Below, piece by piece: positions 25,217-34,744 of a DNA stretch of 64,000 bases (position 1 is its first letter; each line of letters begins with the position of its first letter). The notes under the pieces were generated by a model, which ran no database searches, was not told the origin of the DNA, and was given only the letters and a program-made list of their open reading frames with translations. Source of the stretch: Marinobacter sp. C7 (GTDB lineage: Bacteria > Pseudomonadota > Gammaproteobacteria > Pseudomonadales > Oleiphilaceae); the NCBI RefSeq assembly GCF_022343555.1, contig NZ_JAKQZH010000005.1:92064-156063 (forward strand), in the 5' to 3' direction. The translations under genes were made by a program, and so were the position numbers.

Positions 25217-26621
25217 GGCCCGTCCTCCCGGGAATGCCTCTCAATGCCAGACCGAAGGCATCGGGCAACGCTGTATTGGGCTCGAACCGCTCTGCATCGT
25301 CAAAGATGCGCATGCGGGTCAGCCACTGCTCGAACTCCGGCGCCGGCCGGAGCCCCAGCACCCGGCGCGCGTAAAGGGCATCGTGGAAGGAGGTGGTCTG
25401 GTAGTTCAGCATGATGTCATCCGAGCCCGGAATGCCCATGATGAAGGTGCAGCCCGCCACGCCCAGAAGCGTCAGCAGGTTGTCCATGTCGTTCTGGTCC
25501 GCCTCGGCGTGGTTGGTGTAGCAGATGTCACAGCCCATGGGCAGGCCAAGCAACTTGCCGCAGAAGTGGTCCTCCAGGCCGGCACGGATGATTTCCTTGC
25601 CGTCGAACAGATATTCCGGCCCGATGAACCCGACAACCGTATTCACCAGCAGCGGAGCGAACGTGCGGGCCACCGCATACGCCCGGGCCTCGCACGTTTG
25701 CTGGTCAATCCCGTGGTGAGCATTGGCAGACAACGCACTGCCCTGCCCGGTCTCGAAATACATGACGTTATTGCCGACCGTGCGCCGGTTGAGAGACAAC
25801 GCCGCCTCCCGGGCCTCGCTGAGGGTTGCCAGATCAAAGCCAAAGCTCCGGTTGGTGGCCTCGGTGCCGCCAATGGACTGGAACACCAGATCCACCGGCG
25901 CCCCCTGCTCGATGGCTTCCAGGGTGTTGGTAACGTGAGTGAGAACGCAGGACTGGGTGGGGATCTCGTATTTCCGGATGACCTCGTCCATCATCCGCAG
26001 CAGTTTGATGGTCTGGCTGACGTTGTCCGTGGCGGGATTGATTCCGATGACCGCATCGCCATTGCCATACAGCAGACCGTCGAGAATACTGGCCGCGATG
26101 CCGGCTACATCGTCAGTAGGATGATTCGGCTGCAGGCGGGTGGAGAGACGCCCCGGCAAGCCAATGGTGTTCCTGAAGCCCGTCACCACCTCGCACTTGC
26201 GGGCGACCAGGATCAGGTCCTGATTGCGCATCAGCTTTGATACCGCTGCCACCATCTCCGGTGTCAGTCCGGGGCGCAGTGCCTTGAGGACAGCCGGCGT
26301 GGCGTGGTCGCTCAACAACCAGTTCCGGAAACCGCCGACGGTCAGGTGAGAGACCGGCGCGAAGGCCTGAGCATCGTGCCCGTCCAGAATCAGACGGGTA
26401 ACCTCATCGGACTCGTACGGCACGAGCGCTTCGTTCAAAAACCGTTTTAAGGGGATGTCGGCCAGACACATCTGGGCCACCACGCGCTCTTCAGCACTGG
26501 AGGCGGCCACGCCCGCTAGCCGATCACCGGATCGGGCGGGGGTCGCCTTGGCCAGAACGTCACCCAGGTTCCTGAACGACCAGGTCCGGGTCCCCAGCTG
26601 ATAGCGGTATGGATGCGACAT
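25209..26621 (-). CDS. eutB: Ethanolamine ammonia-lyase, large subunit
   Basis: The 470-residue protein is the TIM-barrel catalytic subunit of ethanolamine ammonia-lyase, with MFRF-less but clear EutB blocks such as RLQPNHPTDDVAGIA, LLYGNGDAVIGINPATDN, GQGSALSANAHHGIDQQT and VVGFIGPEYLFDGKEI. Length is close to the 453 of Escherichia coli. No eut shell, reactivase or regulator genes are adjacent, so this is the minimal eutBC form found in bacteria that do not use a microcompartment. An ethanolamine permease and aldehyde dehydrogenase would have to lie elsewhere. Confidence 0.94.
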   Translation of the reverse strand: MSHPYRYQLGTRTWSFRNLGDVLAKATPARSGDRLAGVAASSAEERVVAQMCLADIPLKRFLNEALVPYESDEVTRLILDGHDAQAFAPVSHLTVGGFRNWLLSDHATPAVLKALRPGLTPEMVAAVSKLMRNQDLILVARKCEVVTGFRNTIGLPGRLSTRLQPNHPTDDVAGIAASILDGLLYGNGDAVIGINPATDNVSQTIKLLRMMDEVIRKYEIPTQSCVLTHVTNTLEAIEQGAPVDLVFQSIGGTEATNRSFGFDLATLSEAREAALSLNRRTVGNNVMYFETGQGSALSANAHHGIDQQTCEARAYAVARTFAPLLVNTVVGFIGPEYLFDGKEIIRAGLEDHFCGKLLGLPMGCDICYTNHAEADQNDMDNLLTLLGVAGCTFIMGIPGSDDIMLNYQTTSFHDALYARRVLGLRPAPEFEQWLTRMRIFDDAERFEPNTALPDAFGLALRGIPGRTGHD

Positions 26622-26691
26622 AGACTTCCCTGCCTCCTTCTTATCTCCCTAATGTACGGATGCAGGCGCGGTATGTCTCGTAAAAGTGGCA

Positions 26692-26715
26692 GCCACACTC
26701 CGGGCGGAGTGTGGC
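26692..26715 (-). terminator. Hairpin downstream of the Gly-rich lipoprotein gene
   Basis: A 10-base stem (GCCACACTCC and GGAGTGTGGC) with a 4-base loop begins 15 bases after the lipoprotein stop. On the minus strand a short TTTT tract follows eight bases later, so termination is plausible. Confidence 0.55.
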
Positions 26716-26729
26716 CGTGACTGGTTTCA

Positions 26730-27728
26730 TCACTGGGTAGGCAGGGCAACCGTTTTATCGGCGGTTACGGCCGGATCCGACAGGGCACCTGTCAGGCCCG
26801 CGTCCAGGAACGGAGTGCCGGCGGCATCACAGGTCTCGTAGTACTCGACGGTGCTGTCATTCAGAATCACTTCCATCGCCGGGCCCGGTTGCAGCGTGCT
26901 GGCACCGTAGCGGACGTCAATCTTGCCATCACCGGCAACCCTCATATGGCCGGAGCTCGGGCAGGTCTCATACATGTTCGCGGTGATCTTCGTCGGGGTG
27001 GTGATGCTGAGGTAGCCGTCAATCGCCGATCCGACGAGCTGGCTGTTCATCGTCAGGGTCAGAACATCGCCCTTGATCACCATATTGATCTGGGAGTTCC
27101 GCAAGGCCACGTACTGATTGCCGTAAAGGTACTCCAGCGCAGGCGTGGTGATCGTTGCGTTCAGATCGGACTCACTGGTGCCGGAGACTGAGATGCTCTG
27201 GCGACCGACGATGCCCACGGGTATCTCATCAACGCCCAGTTTGCCCGAGATGTCGTAGGACTCGGTGAGCGTGATGCCGTTACCGCCATCGGTATACCTG
27301 GCTTCCGCCGACATGGTTCCGTCCAGCAGCAGGTACTCACCGTAATTGGGCACCACACAGTTATCAAACTGGTACTCGGAATAGTCGCGAGTAGCGGTGA
27401 ACTCCTCGGTAATCGTCAGGTTACCGTTGGCCTCCGAGCAGTACTGATCCGCAGCAACGGCCATCGCGGTCATGCCCGTGGTGCCCAGTGCAAACTCAAC
27501 GTCGGACATGAAACTCTCGATGGCGGCAACGTCGTCGTACATGACCGCTGCAGCATCCAGATCGCTCAACGTGCGGATGGATGCAGTTTGGTCACCGTAG
27601 CCGGAGGGATCCAGTTGCAACGTCGCGGTTGCGGAACCGCCGCCATCTCCTCCGCCGCCCCCACAGCCGGCCAGAACACCTGTGGCGGCAAAGGCCACGC
27701 CGGTCAAAACCCTGGAATTCATTTTCAT
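26730..27728 (-). CDS. Uncharacterised lipoprotein
   Basis: The 332-residue protein has a lipoprotein signal (TGVAFAATGVLAGC) followed by a Gly-rich linker and a mainly beta domain with paired cysteines (QYCSEANG, NCVVPN, ETCPSS, ETCDAAG) suggesting disulfides in the periplasm. I do not recognise a family. The ATG at 27728 with GGGAG upstream is preferred: a longer frame adds 27 residues that would bury the signal peptide. It stands alone, upstream of the eutBC genes on the same strand. Confidence 0.7.
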   Translation of the reverse strand: MKMNSRVLTGVAFAATGVLAGCGGGGGDGGGSATATLQLDPSGYGDQTASIRTLSDLDAAAVMYDDVAAIESFMSDVEFALGTTGMTAMAVAADQYCSEANGNLTITEEFTATRDYSEYQFDNCVVPNYGEYLLLDGTMSAEARYTDGGNGITLTESYDISGKLGVDEIPVGIVGRQSISVSGTSESDLNATITTPALEYLYGNQYVALRNSQINMVIKGDVLTLTMNSQLVGSAIDGYLSITTPTKITANMYETCPSSGHMRVAGDGKIDVRYGASTLQPGPAMEVILNDSTVEYYETCDAAGTPFLDAGLTGALSDPAVTADKTVALPTQ

Positions 27729-28003
27729 TACTCGCTCCCTTTTGGTTTTTTTCGCAATATCCGTTAGACAGGAATGCCGGCTTTTCCGAGCGCCACGCTG
27801 AAAAACCACATTCAGTCTATGGGTATAATAATGCGTCAGTCTGATGCGCCACTGAAGCAGGAGTTTGTAACAGTTGGTATGTATTTTCTGTGTCCGAAGT
27901 CTGACAAAGCGACTTCGCCCGGTGCACTGGTCATCTGCGCCAATGGAGCGAGCCCCGAAAACCGGATAGCCTTCTGCCAGCCAAAATAAAAAAGGAGCGG
28001 AGA

Positions 28004-28750
28004 ATGCGACGTAACATCCTGATTACCGGAGCCAGCAGCGGACTGGGCATGGGCATGGCCCGAGCGTGGGCGGCCAAAGGCTGCAACCTGGCGCTGTGCG
28101 CCCGGCGGGTTGAAAACCTGGAAGCGCTCCAGCACGAGCTGACCACGACCTACCCGAACATCCGCGTGGTCATCCAGGCGCTGGACGTGTGCGATTACGA
28201 GCAGGTGCCCAAGGTGTTTCAAAGCTTCAAAGAGGAACTGGGCGGTCTCGACCGTATCGTGGTCAACGCCGGCATGGCCAGCAGCCACGGCATCGGCCAG
28301 GGGCACTTCGCCTCCAACCGCCAGGCGGCGGAGACCAACTTCGTGGCCGCGATTGCCCAGTGCGAGGCGGCCATGGAGATCTTCCGGGCACAGAGCTCGG
28401 GCCACCTGGTGCTGATGTCCTCGGTCAGTGGCGTGCGGGGCTTCCGGGGCGCCATGAACGTCTATGCCGCCACCAAGGCCGCCGTGGCCTCCCTGGCCGA
28501 AGGCCTGCAACTGGACACCGAAGGCACGGCCATCCGGGTGACCAACATCATGCCCGGCTACATCCTCACCGACATCAACCGCAGCACCAAGAATGCGCCC
28601 TTCCGGGTGGACCTGGAGACTGGCGTGGCGGCCCTGGTGAGCGCCATCGATAAAGAGAAACGCCGCGCCTACGTGCCCTGGTGGCCGTGGACGCCGCTGA
28701 GCTACGTGCTCAAGGCACTGCCGTTCAAGGTCTTTGCGCGCGCTATGTAA
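28004..28750 (+). CDS. Short-chain dehydrogenase/reductase
   Basis: The 248-residue SDR has TGASSGLG near 8-15, VNAGMA near 90, catalytic S in LMSSVSG, and YAATKAAV. It resembles short-chain dehydrogenases that act on lipophilic alcohols or ketones; the tail WWPWTPLSYVLKALP is hydrophobic and could touch the membrane. AGGAG precedes the ATG. A TATAAT hexamer lies at 27824-27829 but is too far from the start to assign with confidence. Substrate unknown. Confidence 0.82.
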   Translation: MRRNILITGASSGLGMGMARAWAAKGCNLALCARRVENLEALQHELTTTYPNIRVVIQALDVCDYEQVPKVFQSFKEELGGLDRIVVNAGMASSHGIGQGHFASNRQAAETNFVAAIAQCEAAMEIFRAQSSGHLVLMSSVSGVRGFRGAMNVYAATKAAVASLAEGLQLDTEGTAIRVTNIMPGYILTDINRSTKNAPFRVDLETGVAALVSAIDKEKRRAYVPWWPWTPLSYVLKALPFKVFARAM

Positions 28751-28759
28751 TAAGAGTAA

Positions 28760-30091
28760 TCAGGTGCTGCGACGCCGGCGGGCCTTCTTCACCCGCCGGG
28801 CCCGACTGAGTTCATCTTTCAGATAGGCACCCACAGCCGTGAGCAGGCCCAGATCCGGATCGGCCTGCTCGTTGTCCGCCAGCCGGAAAATCTGCTGGTA
28901 ATACCAGGCCTGACCGCCCAGTACGTTAATCACCTTGAACGGCATCAGCGGACTGGCCGGCGAGAAGACGCCGCTCTGGGCGAGCTTGAGGTGATCCTCG
29001 TGGCAGACCGTCTTGTCGATACGCCCCTCGAGCAGGTCTTTGGGCGTATCCGGATCGGTGCAGAGCGGACGGCCCAGGCCGATCACATCGGTCTCGCCGT
29101 TGGCGACCACCTCTTCCATAAACGCCCGAGTCCGGAAACCACCGGTCACCATCAGCGGGCAATCGCAGACTTCGCGAATCTTCTGGGCGTAATCCAGGAA
29201 ATAGGCCTCCCGCTTGCGGGTACTCTCCCGCATGGCCGGCCCCTCGCTCGCGGTGTCCGCATCACCGCTGTAGCCAAGCAATCGCGGCTGCTCATAGGTG
29301 CCACCGGACACCTCCAGCAGATCGATCCCCTCCTCATTGAGCCAGCGCACCACGTTCACGCACTCGTCCAGGGTAAACCCGCCCTTGCGGAAATCGTCGG
29401 AATTGAGTTTGACCGCCACCGGGAAATCCGGCCCCACCGCCGCACGCGTCGCCCGAACCACTTCCAGCAGGAAACGGGCACGGTTCTCCAGTGACCCACC
29501 CCAACGGTCGGTCCGCTGGTTGGTGACCGGAGAGAGGAAGGACGATAGCAAATACCCGTGAGCCCCATGCACCTGAACACCGGTAAATCCAGCATCCTTG
29601 GCAATCTGGGCAACGTTGGCAAAACGCTGGATAAAATCGAGGATCTCCGGCTCCGTCAACGCCCGCGGGCGGGCATAGTTGCCCATCAGGGACAGCTGAA
29701 CCGCCGAAGGCCCCATCGGCTGGGAGGTGACATAGCGTGGCGACTGCCGACCGGCATGGGAGATCTGCATCCACAGATGGTTGCCATTGCGGGTGCCGGC
29801 TTCGGCCCAGGCCCGCAATTGCGCCATACCCTCCGGCTCACCCTCCGCCGGCGCCGGATCGATGGCCACATTACCCGGCCGCTCCAGCACCCGGTGGTCG
29901 ATCATTACGTTGCCGGTGATCTGCAACCCCGCACCGCCATCGGACCAGCGTCCGTAGAGAGTTCCGTGGCGGTGGGTGGCGTGTAAGTGGTCGTCTGACA
30001 GCCCCTCAGTCATGGCGGCCTTGGCGATTCGGTTGGGTAAGACTGCTCCGCAGGGGAGTTTCAGGGGTTGGGCCAGGGGGGATTGGGGCAT
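28760..30091 (-). CDS. NADH:flavin oxidoreductase, old yellow enzyme family
   Basis: The 443-residue TIM-barrel flavoenzyme has the OYE blocks LPNRIAKAAMTEGLSD, WMQISHAGRQSP, FTGVQVHGAHGYLLSSFLSP, RTDRWGGSLENRARF and LGRPLCTDPD. It likely reduces activated double bonds or related substrates with FMN and NAD(P)H. It is longer than the YqjM type because of a C-terminal extension that ends in an Arg/Lys-rich tail. It converges on the SDR gene. The role is unknown. Confidence 0.87.
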   Translation of the reverse strand: MPQSPLAQPLKLPCGAVLPNRIAKAAMTEGLSDDHLHATHRHGTLYGRWSDGGAGLQITGNVMIDHRVLERPGNVAIDPAPAEGEPEGMAQLRAWAEAGTRNGNHLWMQISHAGRQSPRYVTSQPMGPSAVQLSLMGNYARPRALTEPEILDFIQRFANVAQIAKDAGFTGVQVHGAHGYLLSSFLSPVTNQRTDRWGGSLENRARFLLEVVRATRAAVGPDFPVAVKLNSDDFRKGGFTLDECVNVVRWLNEEGIDLLEVSGGTYEQPRLLGYSGDADTASEGPAMRESTRKREAYFLDYAQKIREVCDCPLMVTGGFRTRAFMEEVVANGETDVIGLGRPLCTDPDTPKDLLEGRIDKTVCHEDHLKLAQSGVFSPASPLMPFKVINVLGGQAWYYQQIFRLADNEQADPDLGLLTAVGAYLKDELSRARRVKKARRRRST

Positions 30092-30366
30092 AACATCTTC
30101 CTGATGCTTGTTGATTTTTAGGTTCCTGGATCATGTGTCACGCAAAAGAAGCAAACCATGGCCCGCCGGGCCTTTCGTGGGTGTTAGATCGATATTCATC
30201 ATTAACATGAGAGTTCATCGATGATGCGAGGGTTTTACGATTAAATGATCTCCATGGCATCGTCGATCATGCGTGGCCCGACTACGTCCGAAGAGAACTA
30301 TAGCAGCTGAACGACGAGAGGAGCCGTTGCTGAAAGGAAGTGAGATTTGAGGAGTAGATTGAAACG
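30092..30366. other. Intergenic stretch between OYE gene and tRNA terminator
   Basis: About 275 bases hold no credible coding frame. The part next to 30092 is expected to contain the OYE promoter on the minus strand, but no clear hexamers are visible. Otherwise nothing is recognised. Confidence 0.35.
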
Positions 30367-30396
30367 AAAAAAGCCGGTCAAAGACCGGCTTTTTTC
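30367..30396. terminator. Strong bidirectional terminator after tRNA-fMet
   Basis: GCCGGTC, AAA, GACCGGC form a perfect 7-base stem flanked by six A on one side and six T on the other. It ends the minus-strand tRNA transcript and could also act from the other side. Confidence 0.92.
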
Positions 30397-30400
30397 TAAT

Positions 30401-30477
<77 letters not shown>

Positions 30478-30556
30478 TCAAAACTGGTTGTCTTTCGGGG
30501 CTGCCCCCGATCAACGTGGCGCGTATATTAAGGACCGGGAGCGGGCCTGTCAATTG

Positions 30557-31237
30557 TTAATTTTCAAACAAGTCCGTCGGGAAGTGAAGTTCCTCGGCGG
30601 GCGCTTCACTTGGGGCTTTAAAGAAACCCACCGTATCGATCACTTCCTGTACCGGACGGAACGAACGCCGGTGTTCCGGAGTGGCGCCGAGTCGTCTCAG
30701 GGCTTCGAGGTGCACGGGTGTGGGATAGCCTTTGTGCTTGCCCAGCTCGTAACCGGGGTACTGCTCTTCCAGTGTTTCCATCTCCCGGTCACGGGTGACC
30801 TTGGCGAGGATGGAGGCAGCGCTGATTTCGGCGACGCGGCTGTCACCCTTGATCACCGGCTCCGACGGCCAGTGCCACTTCGGGCAACGGTTGCCGTCCA
30901 CCAGGACGTACTCGGGCGCGATGGCGAGGCCCGCGACGGCCCGTTCCATCGCTAGCATGGTGGCCTGATAGATGTTGAGCTCGTCGATCTCGCTGGCCTC
31001 GCAGCGGCCGAGGCTCCAGGCCGCGGCTTTTTCGATGATTTCATCGTACAGGGCCAGGCGCTTTTTCTCGGTGAGCTTTTTCGAATCCGCCAGGCCGGCA
31101 ATGGGTTTTTCCGGATCGAGGATGACGGCAGCCGTGACCACCGCACCGATCAGGGGGCCGCGCCCGACTTCATCGACACCGGCCAGCAAGCGGCCCTCAT
31201 ACCGGCATTCGAACGGGGGCAAGGGTGCTTTGGCCAT
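30557..31237 (-). CDS. rnhB: Ribonuclease HII
   Basis: The 226-residue enzyme has GVDEVGRGPLIGAVV with catalytic D22 and E23, VDGNRCPKW with a third acidic residue near 114, and KGDSRVAEISAASILAKVTRD with the fourth near 132. It cleaves the RNA strand of RNA/DNA hybrids and starts removal of single ribonucleotides. Its ATG shares one base with the lpxB stop (TGATG). It closes the conserved bam-lpx block; dnaE, which often follows, is not present here. Confidence 0.94.
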   Translation of the reverse strand: MAKAPLPPFECRYEGRLLAGVDEVGRGPLIGAVVTAAVILDPEKPIAGLADSKKLTEKKRLALYDEIIEKAAAWSLGRCEASEIDELNIYQATMLAMERAVAGLAIAPEYVLVDGNRCPKWHWPSEPVIKGDSRVAEISAASILAKVTRDREMETLEEQYPGYELGKHKGYPTPVHLEALRRLGATPEHRRSFRPVQEVIDTVGFFKAPSEAPAEELHFPTDLFEN

Positions 31238-32418
31238 CAGGCTCTCTCCTCCAGCAGCCCGGAGACGGCCTCTGCCGCCTTTTCATCGGCATTCTGCCGC
31301 AGCGTCAGGTGCAACTCGGTAAATGCTCTCTGCAGGCGCTCCCGCTCTTCCAGGTTCTCCATTCGTTCAAGCACTGCCGCACCAAGGGACTCCGCGGTGG
31401 CATCATCCTGCAGTAGCTCCGGTACCAGCGCTTCCTTCGCGAGAAGGTTCGGCAGAGCCACATGGGGCACCTTCACCAGTCGGGAGAGCAGCGCATAGCT
31501 CATGTTGCTCAGGCGATAGCCCACCACCATGGGTTTCTTGAGCAGCATGGCTTCGAGCGTGGCAGTGCCGGAGGCCAGCAGGACCGCATCGGAGGCGGCC
31601 ATCACTTCCCGGGACTGGCCGCGCACGATGGTGACCGGCAGTTTTACGTCGAGGGATTCCACTAGGGCCTGCACCTGCTTCTCACGATCCCGGTTTACAC
31701 AGGGAATCACCAGCTGGATATCGGGGCGACGCTCCTGGATCCATCGGCACGCCTCCAGGAACAGGGTGCCAAGACGTTCCACCTCCCCTCCCCGACTGCC
31801 GGGCAAGACCGCCAGCAAGGGCGCGTCCGGACTCAAGCCCAGCTGTTCCCTCGCTTTGCCGGTGTCCGGTTCCAGGGGAATGCGGTCCGCGAGTGGGTGA
31901 CCCACAAAGGCCACGGGCACGTTGTGCTCTTCGTAGAAGCGGGCCTCGAACGGGAACAGGGTGAGCATCAGATCGACGGATTTGGCGATCTTGAAGATGC
32001 GCTTCTGGCGCCAGGCCCAGACCGACGGGCTGACGTAGTGCACCGACGGAATGCCTGCCTCGCGGCAGCGGCGTTCAATGGCCAGGGTAAAATCCGGGGA
32101 ATCGATGCCGATGATCACCTCGGGCCGGTTGGTAAAGAAGTAGTCCATCAACCGGGCACGGATACTGAACAGTTCCCGGATGCGGCCAAGCACTTCCACC
32201 AGCCCCATCACGGAAAGGCGTTCCATGGGCACAAGCGAGTGGAAGCCCTCAGCGATCATTTCTTCACCGCCGATACCGACGAAATGGGCCTTCGGATAGC
32301 GGCGTTTCAGGGAACGGATCAGGCCGGCACCGAGGATGTCCCCCGATGCCTCGCCGGCGATCATGGCTATGGTGAGCTTACGCTCGTTGAGACTGGATGG
32401 GTTGGCAGGTTCCGTCAC
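31237..32418 (-). CDS. lpxB: Lipid-A-disaccharide synthase
   Basis: This GT-B glycosyltransferase has MIAGEASGDILGAGLI near the start, ADRIPL, VLPGSRGGEVERL and LLASGTATLEAMLL. It joins UDP-2,3-diacylglucosamine and lipid X into the lipid A disaccharide at the inner membrane. A longer frame begins with TTG inside lpxA (32475). The GTG at 32418 lies 16 bases after the lpxA stop with CGGAG at correct spacing and gives 393 residues, so it is preferred, although the upstream start cannot be excluded. Confidence 0.92.
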   Translation of the reverse strand: MTEPANPSSLNERKLTIAMIAGEASGDILGAGLIRSLKRRYPKAHFVGIGGEEMIAEGFHSLVPMERLSVMGLVEVLGRIRELFSIRARLMDYFFTNRPEVIIGIDSPDFTLAIERRCREAGIPSVHYVSPSVWAWRQKRIFKIAKSVDLMLTLFPFEARFYEEHNVPVAFVGHPLADRIPLEPDTGKAREQLGLSPDAPLLAVLPGSRGGEVERLGTLFLEACRWIQERRPDIQLVIPCVNRDREKQVQALVESLDVKLPVTIVRGQSREVMAASDAVLLASGTATLEAMLLKKPMVVGYRLSNMSYALLSRLVKVPHVALPNLLAKEALVPELLQDDATAESLGAAVLERMENLEERERLQRAFTELHLTLRQNADEKAAEAVSGLLEERA

Positions 32419-32434
32419 CGGAAGCTCCGGCTGA

Positions 32435-33226
32435 TCAGCGAATGATGCCGCGGTGTGCTCCGCGCAGGGATTCAATGAGCGGTCGAACTTCCGGAACGTC
32501 GCCGTAGTTGTTCTCCAGTTCCTCGACCGCCTGCTCGGTGGTCAGGCCCTGGCGATAGATAGTCTTGTACGCCCGGCGGAGTGTGAGCAAGGCCTCTTTG
32601 CTGAAGCCACGGCGCTTGAGGCCTTCCGCGTTCAGGCCATGAGGCTCGGCGGACTGGCCACTGGCCATCACGTAGGCCGGTATGTCCTTGAGCACGATGC
32701 TGCCACCGGCCGCCATGCTGTGGGGACCGATGTTGCAGAACTGGTGCACCATGGTGCCACCACCGAGGATGGCAAAATCACCCACGGACACGTGGCCGGC
32801 CAGGGTCGCACAGTTCGCCAGAATGGTGTTGTCGCCCACGATGCAGTCGTGTGCCACATGGACGTAGGCCATCAGCAGATTGCCGTTGCCAATGCGGGTC
32901 TCGCCGCGATCCTGGACGGTGCCCCGGTGAATGGTGCAGTTCTCCCGGATAACGTTGTCGTCGCCAATTACCAGGGTGGTCGGCTCGCCAGCGTATTTCT
33001 TGTCCTGGCACTCTTCGCCAACGCTGGAGAACTGGAAAATCCGGTTATTGCGCCCGATAACCGTGGGACCCTTGATCACCACGTGGGACAGGATTTCGGT
33101 GCCCTCACCGATTTCCACGCCCGGCCCGATATAGCTCCACGGGCCAACAGTCACGTTGTCCGCCAGCTTGGCTGATGGGTCTACAATCGCTTGAGGATGG
33201 ACACCCGACCAGTCATTTGTCGCCAT
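32435..33226 (-). CDS. lpxA: UDP-N-acetylglucosamine acyltransferase
   Basis: This 263-residue left-handed beta-helix protein shows repeated hexapeptides (for example VTVGPW, VVIKGP, TRIGNG) and the catalytic H126 in YVHVAHDCIVG. It transfers the 3-hydroxyacyl chain from acyl carrier protein to UDP-GlcNAc, the first step of lipid A synthesis. The ATG overlaps the fabZ stop in TGATG; an adjacent TTG one codon earlier is less likely. Confidence 0.95.
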   Translation of the reverse strand: MATNDWSGVHPQAIVDPSAKLADNVTVGPWSYIGPGVEIGEGTEILSHVVIKGPTVIGRNNRIFQFSSVGEECQDKKYAGEPTTLVIGDDNVIRENCTIHRGTVQDRGETRIGNGNLLMAYVHVAHDCIVGDNTILANCATLAGHVSVGDFAILGGGTMVHQFCNIGPHSMAAGGSIVLKDIPAYVMASGQSAEPHGLNAEGLKRRGFSKEALLTLRRAYKTIYRQGLTTEQAVEELENNYGDVPEVRPLIESLRGAHRGIIR

Positions 33227-33663
33227 CAAACTTCTCTCTCAGCGGTCAAGATTTCTGCCACGCAGACGACTTCTCCGTCGACCAGCGCTCGGCATTCGAA
33301 TTTATAGATGCCGCGCTTGCCTGAAATGAACTCCGACTCCATATCGAGACGGTCACCCGGCAGTACGGGGCGCTTGAACCGGGCCTTGCTCGACCCGGCG
33401 AGGTATTGTACCACGCCGTCGGCGGGTTTCCGGCCTACCGTCACAAAACCGAGAATGCCTGACAATTGTGCCATGGCTTCGATGATGAGCACGCCGGGCA
33501 TGATCGGATTGTTCGGGAAATGGCCCTGAAAGAAAGGCTCATTGAAGGAAATGTTCTTGTAACCCTTGATTGATGTTCCCTTTTCAACCTCGGTGACCCG
33601 GTCCACCAGCAAGAACGGGTACCGATGTGGCAGGTATTCAAGAATTTCGTCAATTTGCATCAT
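33226..33663 (-). CDS. fabZ: 3-hydroxyacyl-[acyl-carrier-protein] dehydratase
   Basis: The 145-residue hot-dog-fold enzyme has LPHRYPFLLVDRV near 11-23 and the active-site helix GHFPNNPIMPGVLIIEAMAQ, with H48 and E62. It dehydrates 3-hydroxyacyl-ACP in fatty-acid synthesis and competes with LpxA and LpxD for the same substrate, which explains its place between them. It is one-base coupled to lpxA. Confidence 0.95.
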   Translation of the reverse strand: MMQIDEILEYLPHRYPFLLVDRVTEVEKGTSIKGYKNISFNEPFFQGHFPNNPIMPGVLIIEAMAQLSGILGFVTVGRKPADGVVQYLAGSSKARFKRPVLPGDRLDMESEFISGKRGIYKFECRALVDGEVVCVAEILTAEREV

Positions 33664-33674
33664 GTTGGTCGGCC

Positions 33675-34700
33675 TCAGCCCTCTAATTTCTTTTCCAGTT
33701 CCTTGACCCGCCGTGCAAGCACATCGAGCTGGCGGAAGCGCACGGCGTTCTTACGCCATTGCCGGTTGGTATCCGCGCTGGTGCCCGAGGAGTAGACTCC
33801 CGGTTCGCGGATATCGCCGGTGACCAGGGTCATGCCCGTAAGGTGCACCTGGTCGGCGATTTCGAGATGGCCCGCCACGCCGGAGGCGCCACCGAAGACA
33901 CAATGGCGACCGATTCGGGTGCTGCCGGCAATTCCGACCATGGCCGCCATGGCGCTGTGTTCACCTATATGGACGTTGTGGGCAATCTGGATGAGGTTAT
34001 CGAGCTTCACGCCATCGCCGATAATGGTGTCATCCAGGGCACCGCGGTCGATGGTGGTGTTGGCGCCCACTTCGACGTCGTCTCCGAGTACCACGCTACC
34101 GAGTTGGGCAATGCGGTGCCAGACTCCCTTCTCATTGGCGAAGCCGAAGCCGTCCGAGCCGATCACCGCACCACTGAGAATATGGCAGCGCTGCCCCACG
34201 ACGACATCGTGAGCCAGGGTTGCCCGAGGCCTGATCACCGTGTCTCTTCCTACCCGGCACCGGGCACCAATGACACTTCCGGCACCAACCACAACGTTGT
34301 CCGCAATCTCGGCATCGGCCTCGATCACGGCGTTCGGGCCGATGCTGGCGCTTTCCGCGACCCGGGCAGAAGGATCTACAACCGCGCTGGCGTGAACCCC
34401 GGCGGCCGGAACCGGCGCCGGATCAAACCAGTGGCTGAGGCGAGCATAGCCCAGATAAGGATTGTCCAGCAGCAGGACATTGGTCGGAGAATCCTTGGCG
34501 GCCGCAGGTGAGAGGATCACTGCGGAGGCACGGGTTTCCGCCAGGTACTTGCCGTAGGCCGGGTTGGCGAGAAAACTGATCTGGCCGGGGCCGGCCGCCG
34601 AGAGGGTCGCCAGCCCGGTGATCTGCACCTCGGGGTCTCCCTTCAGCTCTGCCCCCAATGCCTTGGCGATATCGCCAAGCCGGTAGGACTTTTCTGTCAT
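33675..34700 (-). CDS. lpxD: UDP-3-O-(3-hydroxyacyl)glucosamine N-acyltransferase
   Basis: The 341-residue protein has an N-terminal uridine-binding domain (about 1-100), a left-handed beta-helix with hexapeptide repeats, and the catalytic histidine in NLIQIAHNVHIGEHS (around 240). It adds the second acyl chain to the lipid A precursor. The C-terminal helix (RRVKELEKKLEG) is typical. It lies 11 bases from fabZ. Confidence 0.94.
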   Translation of the reverse strand: MTEKSYRLGDIAKALGAELKGDPEVQITGLATLSAAGPGQISFLANPAYGKYLAETRASAVILSPAAAKDSPTNVLLLDNPYLGYARLSHWFDPAPVPAAGVHASAVVDPSARVAESASIGPNAVIEADAEIADNVVVGAGSVIGARCRVGRDTVIRPRATLAHDVVVGQRCHILSGAVIGSDGFGFANEKGVWHRIAQLGSVVLGDDVEVGANTTIDRGALDDTIIGDGVKLDNLIQIAHNVHIGEHSAMAAMVGIAGSTRIGRHCVFGGASGVAGHLEIADQVHLTGMTLVTGDIREPGVYSSGTSADTNRQWRKNAVRFRQLDVLARRVKELEKKLEG

Positions 34701-34744
34701 GACATACTCCAGAGCATCACCCGGGGCCGAGGTGCCCCAAGAGG

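Noticed and set aside
26622..26729. Cobalamin riboswitch before eutB
   Set aside because: The region is only about 108 bases, mostly a terminator-like hairpin, with no B12-box sequence.
27824..27829. TATAAT hexamer upstream of the SDR gene
   Set aside because: It has no acceptable -35 at proper spacing and lies about 175 bases from the start; not listed as a promoter.
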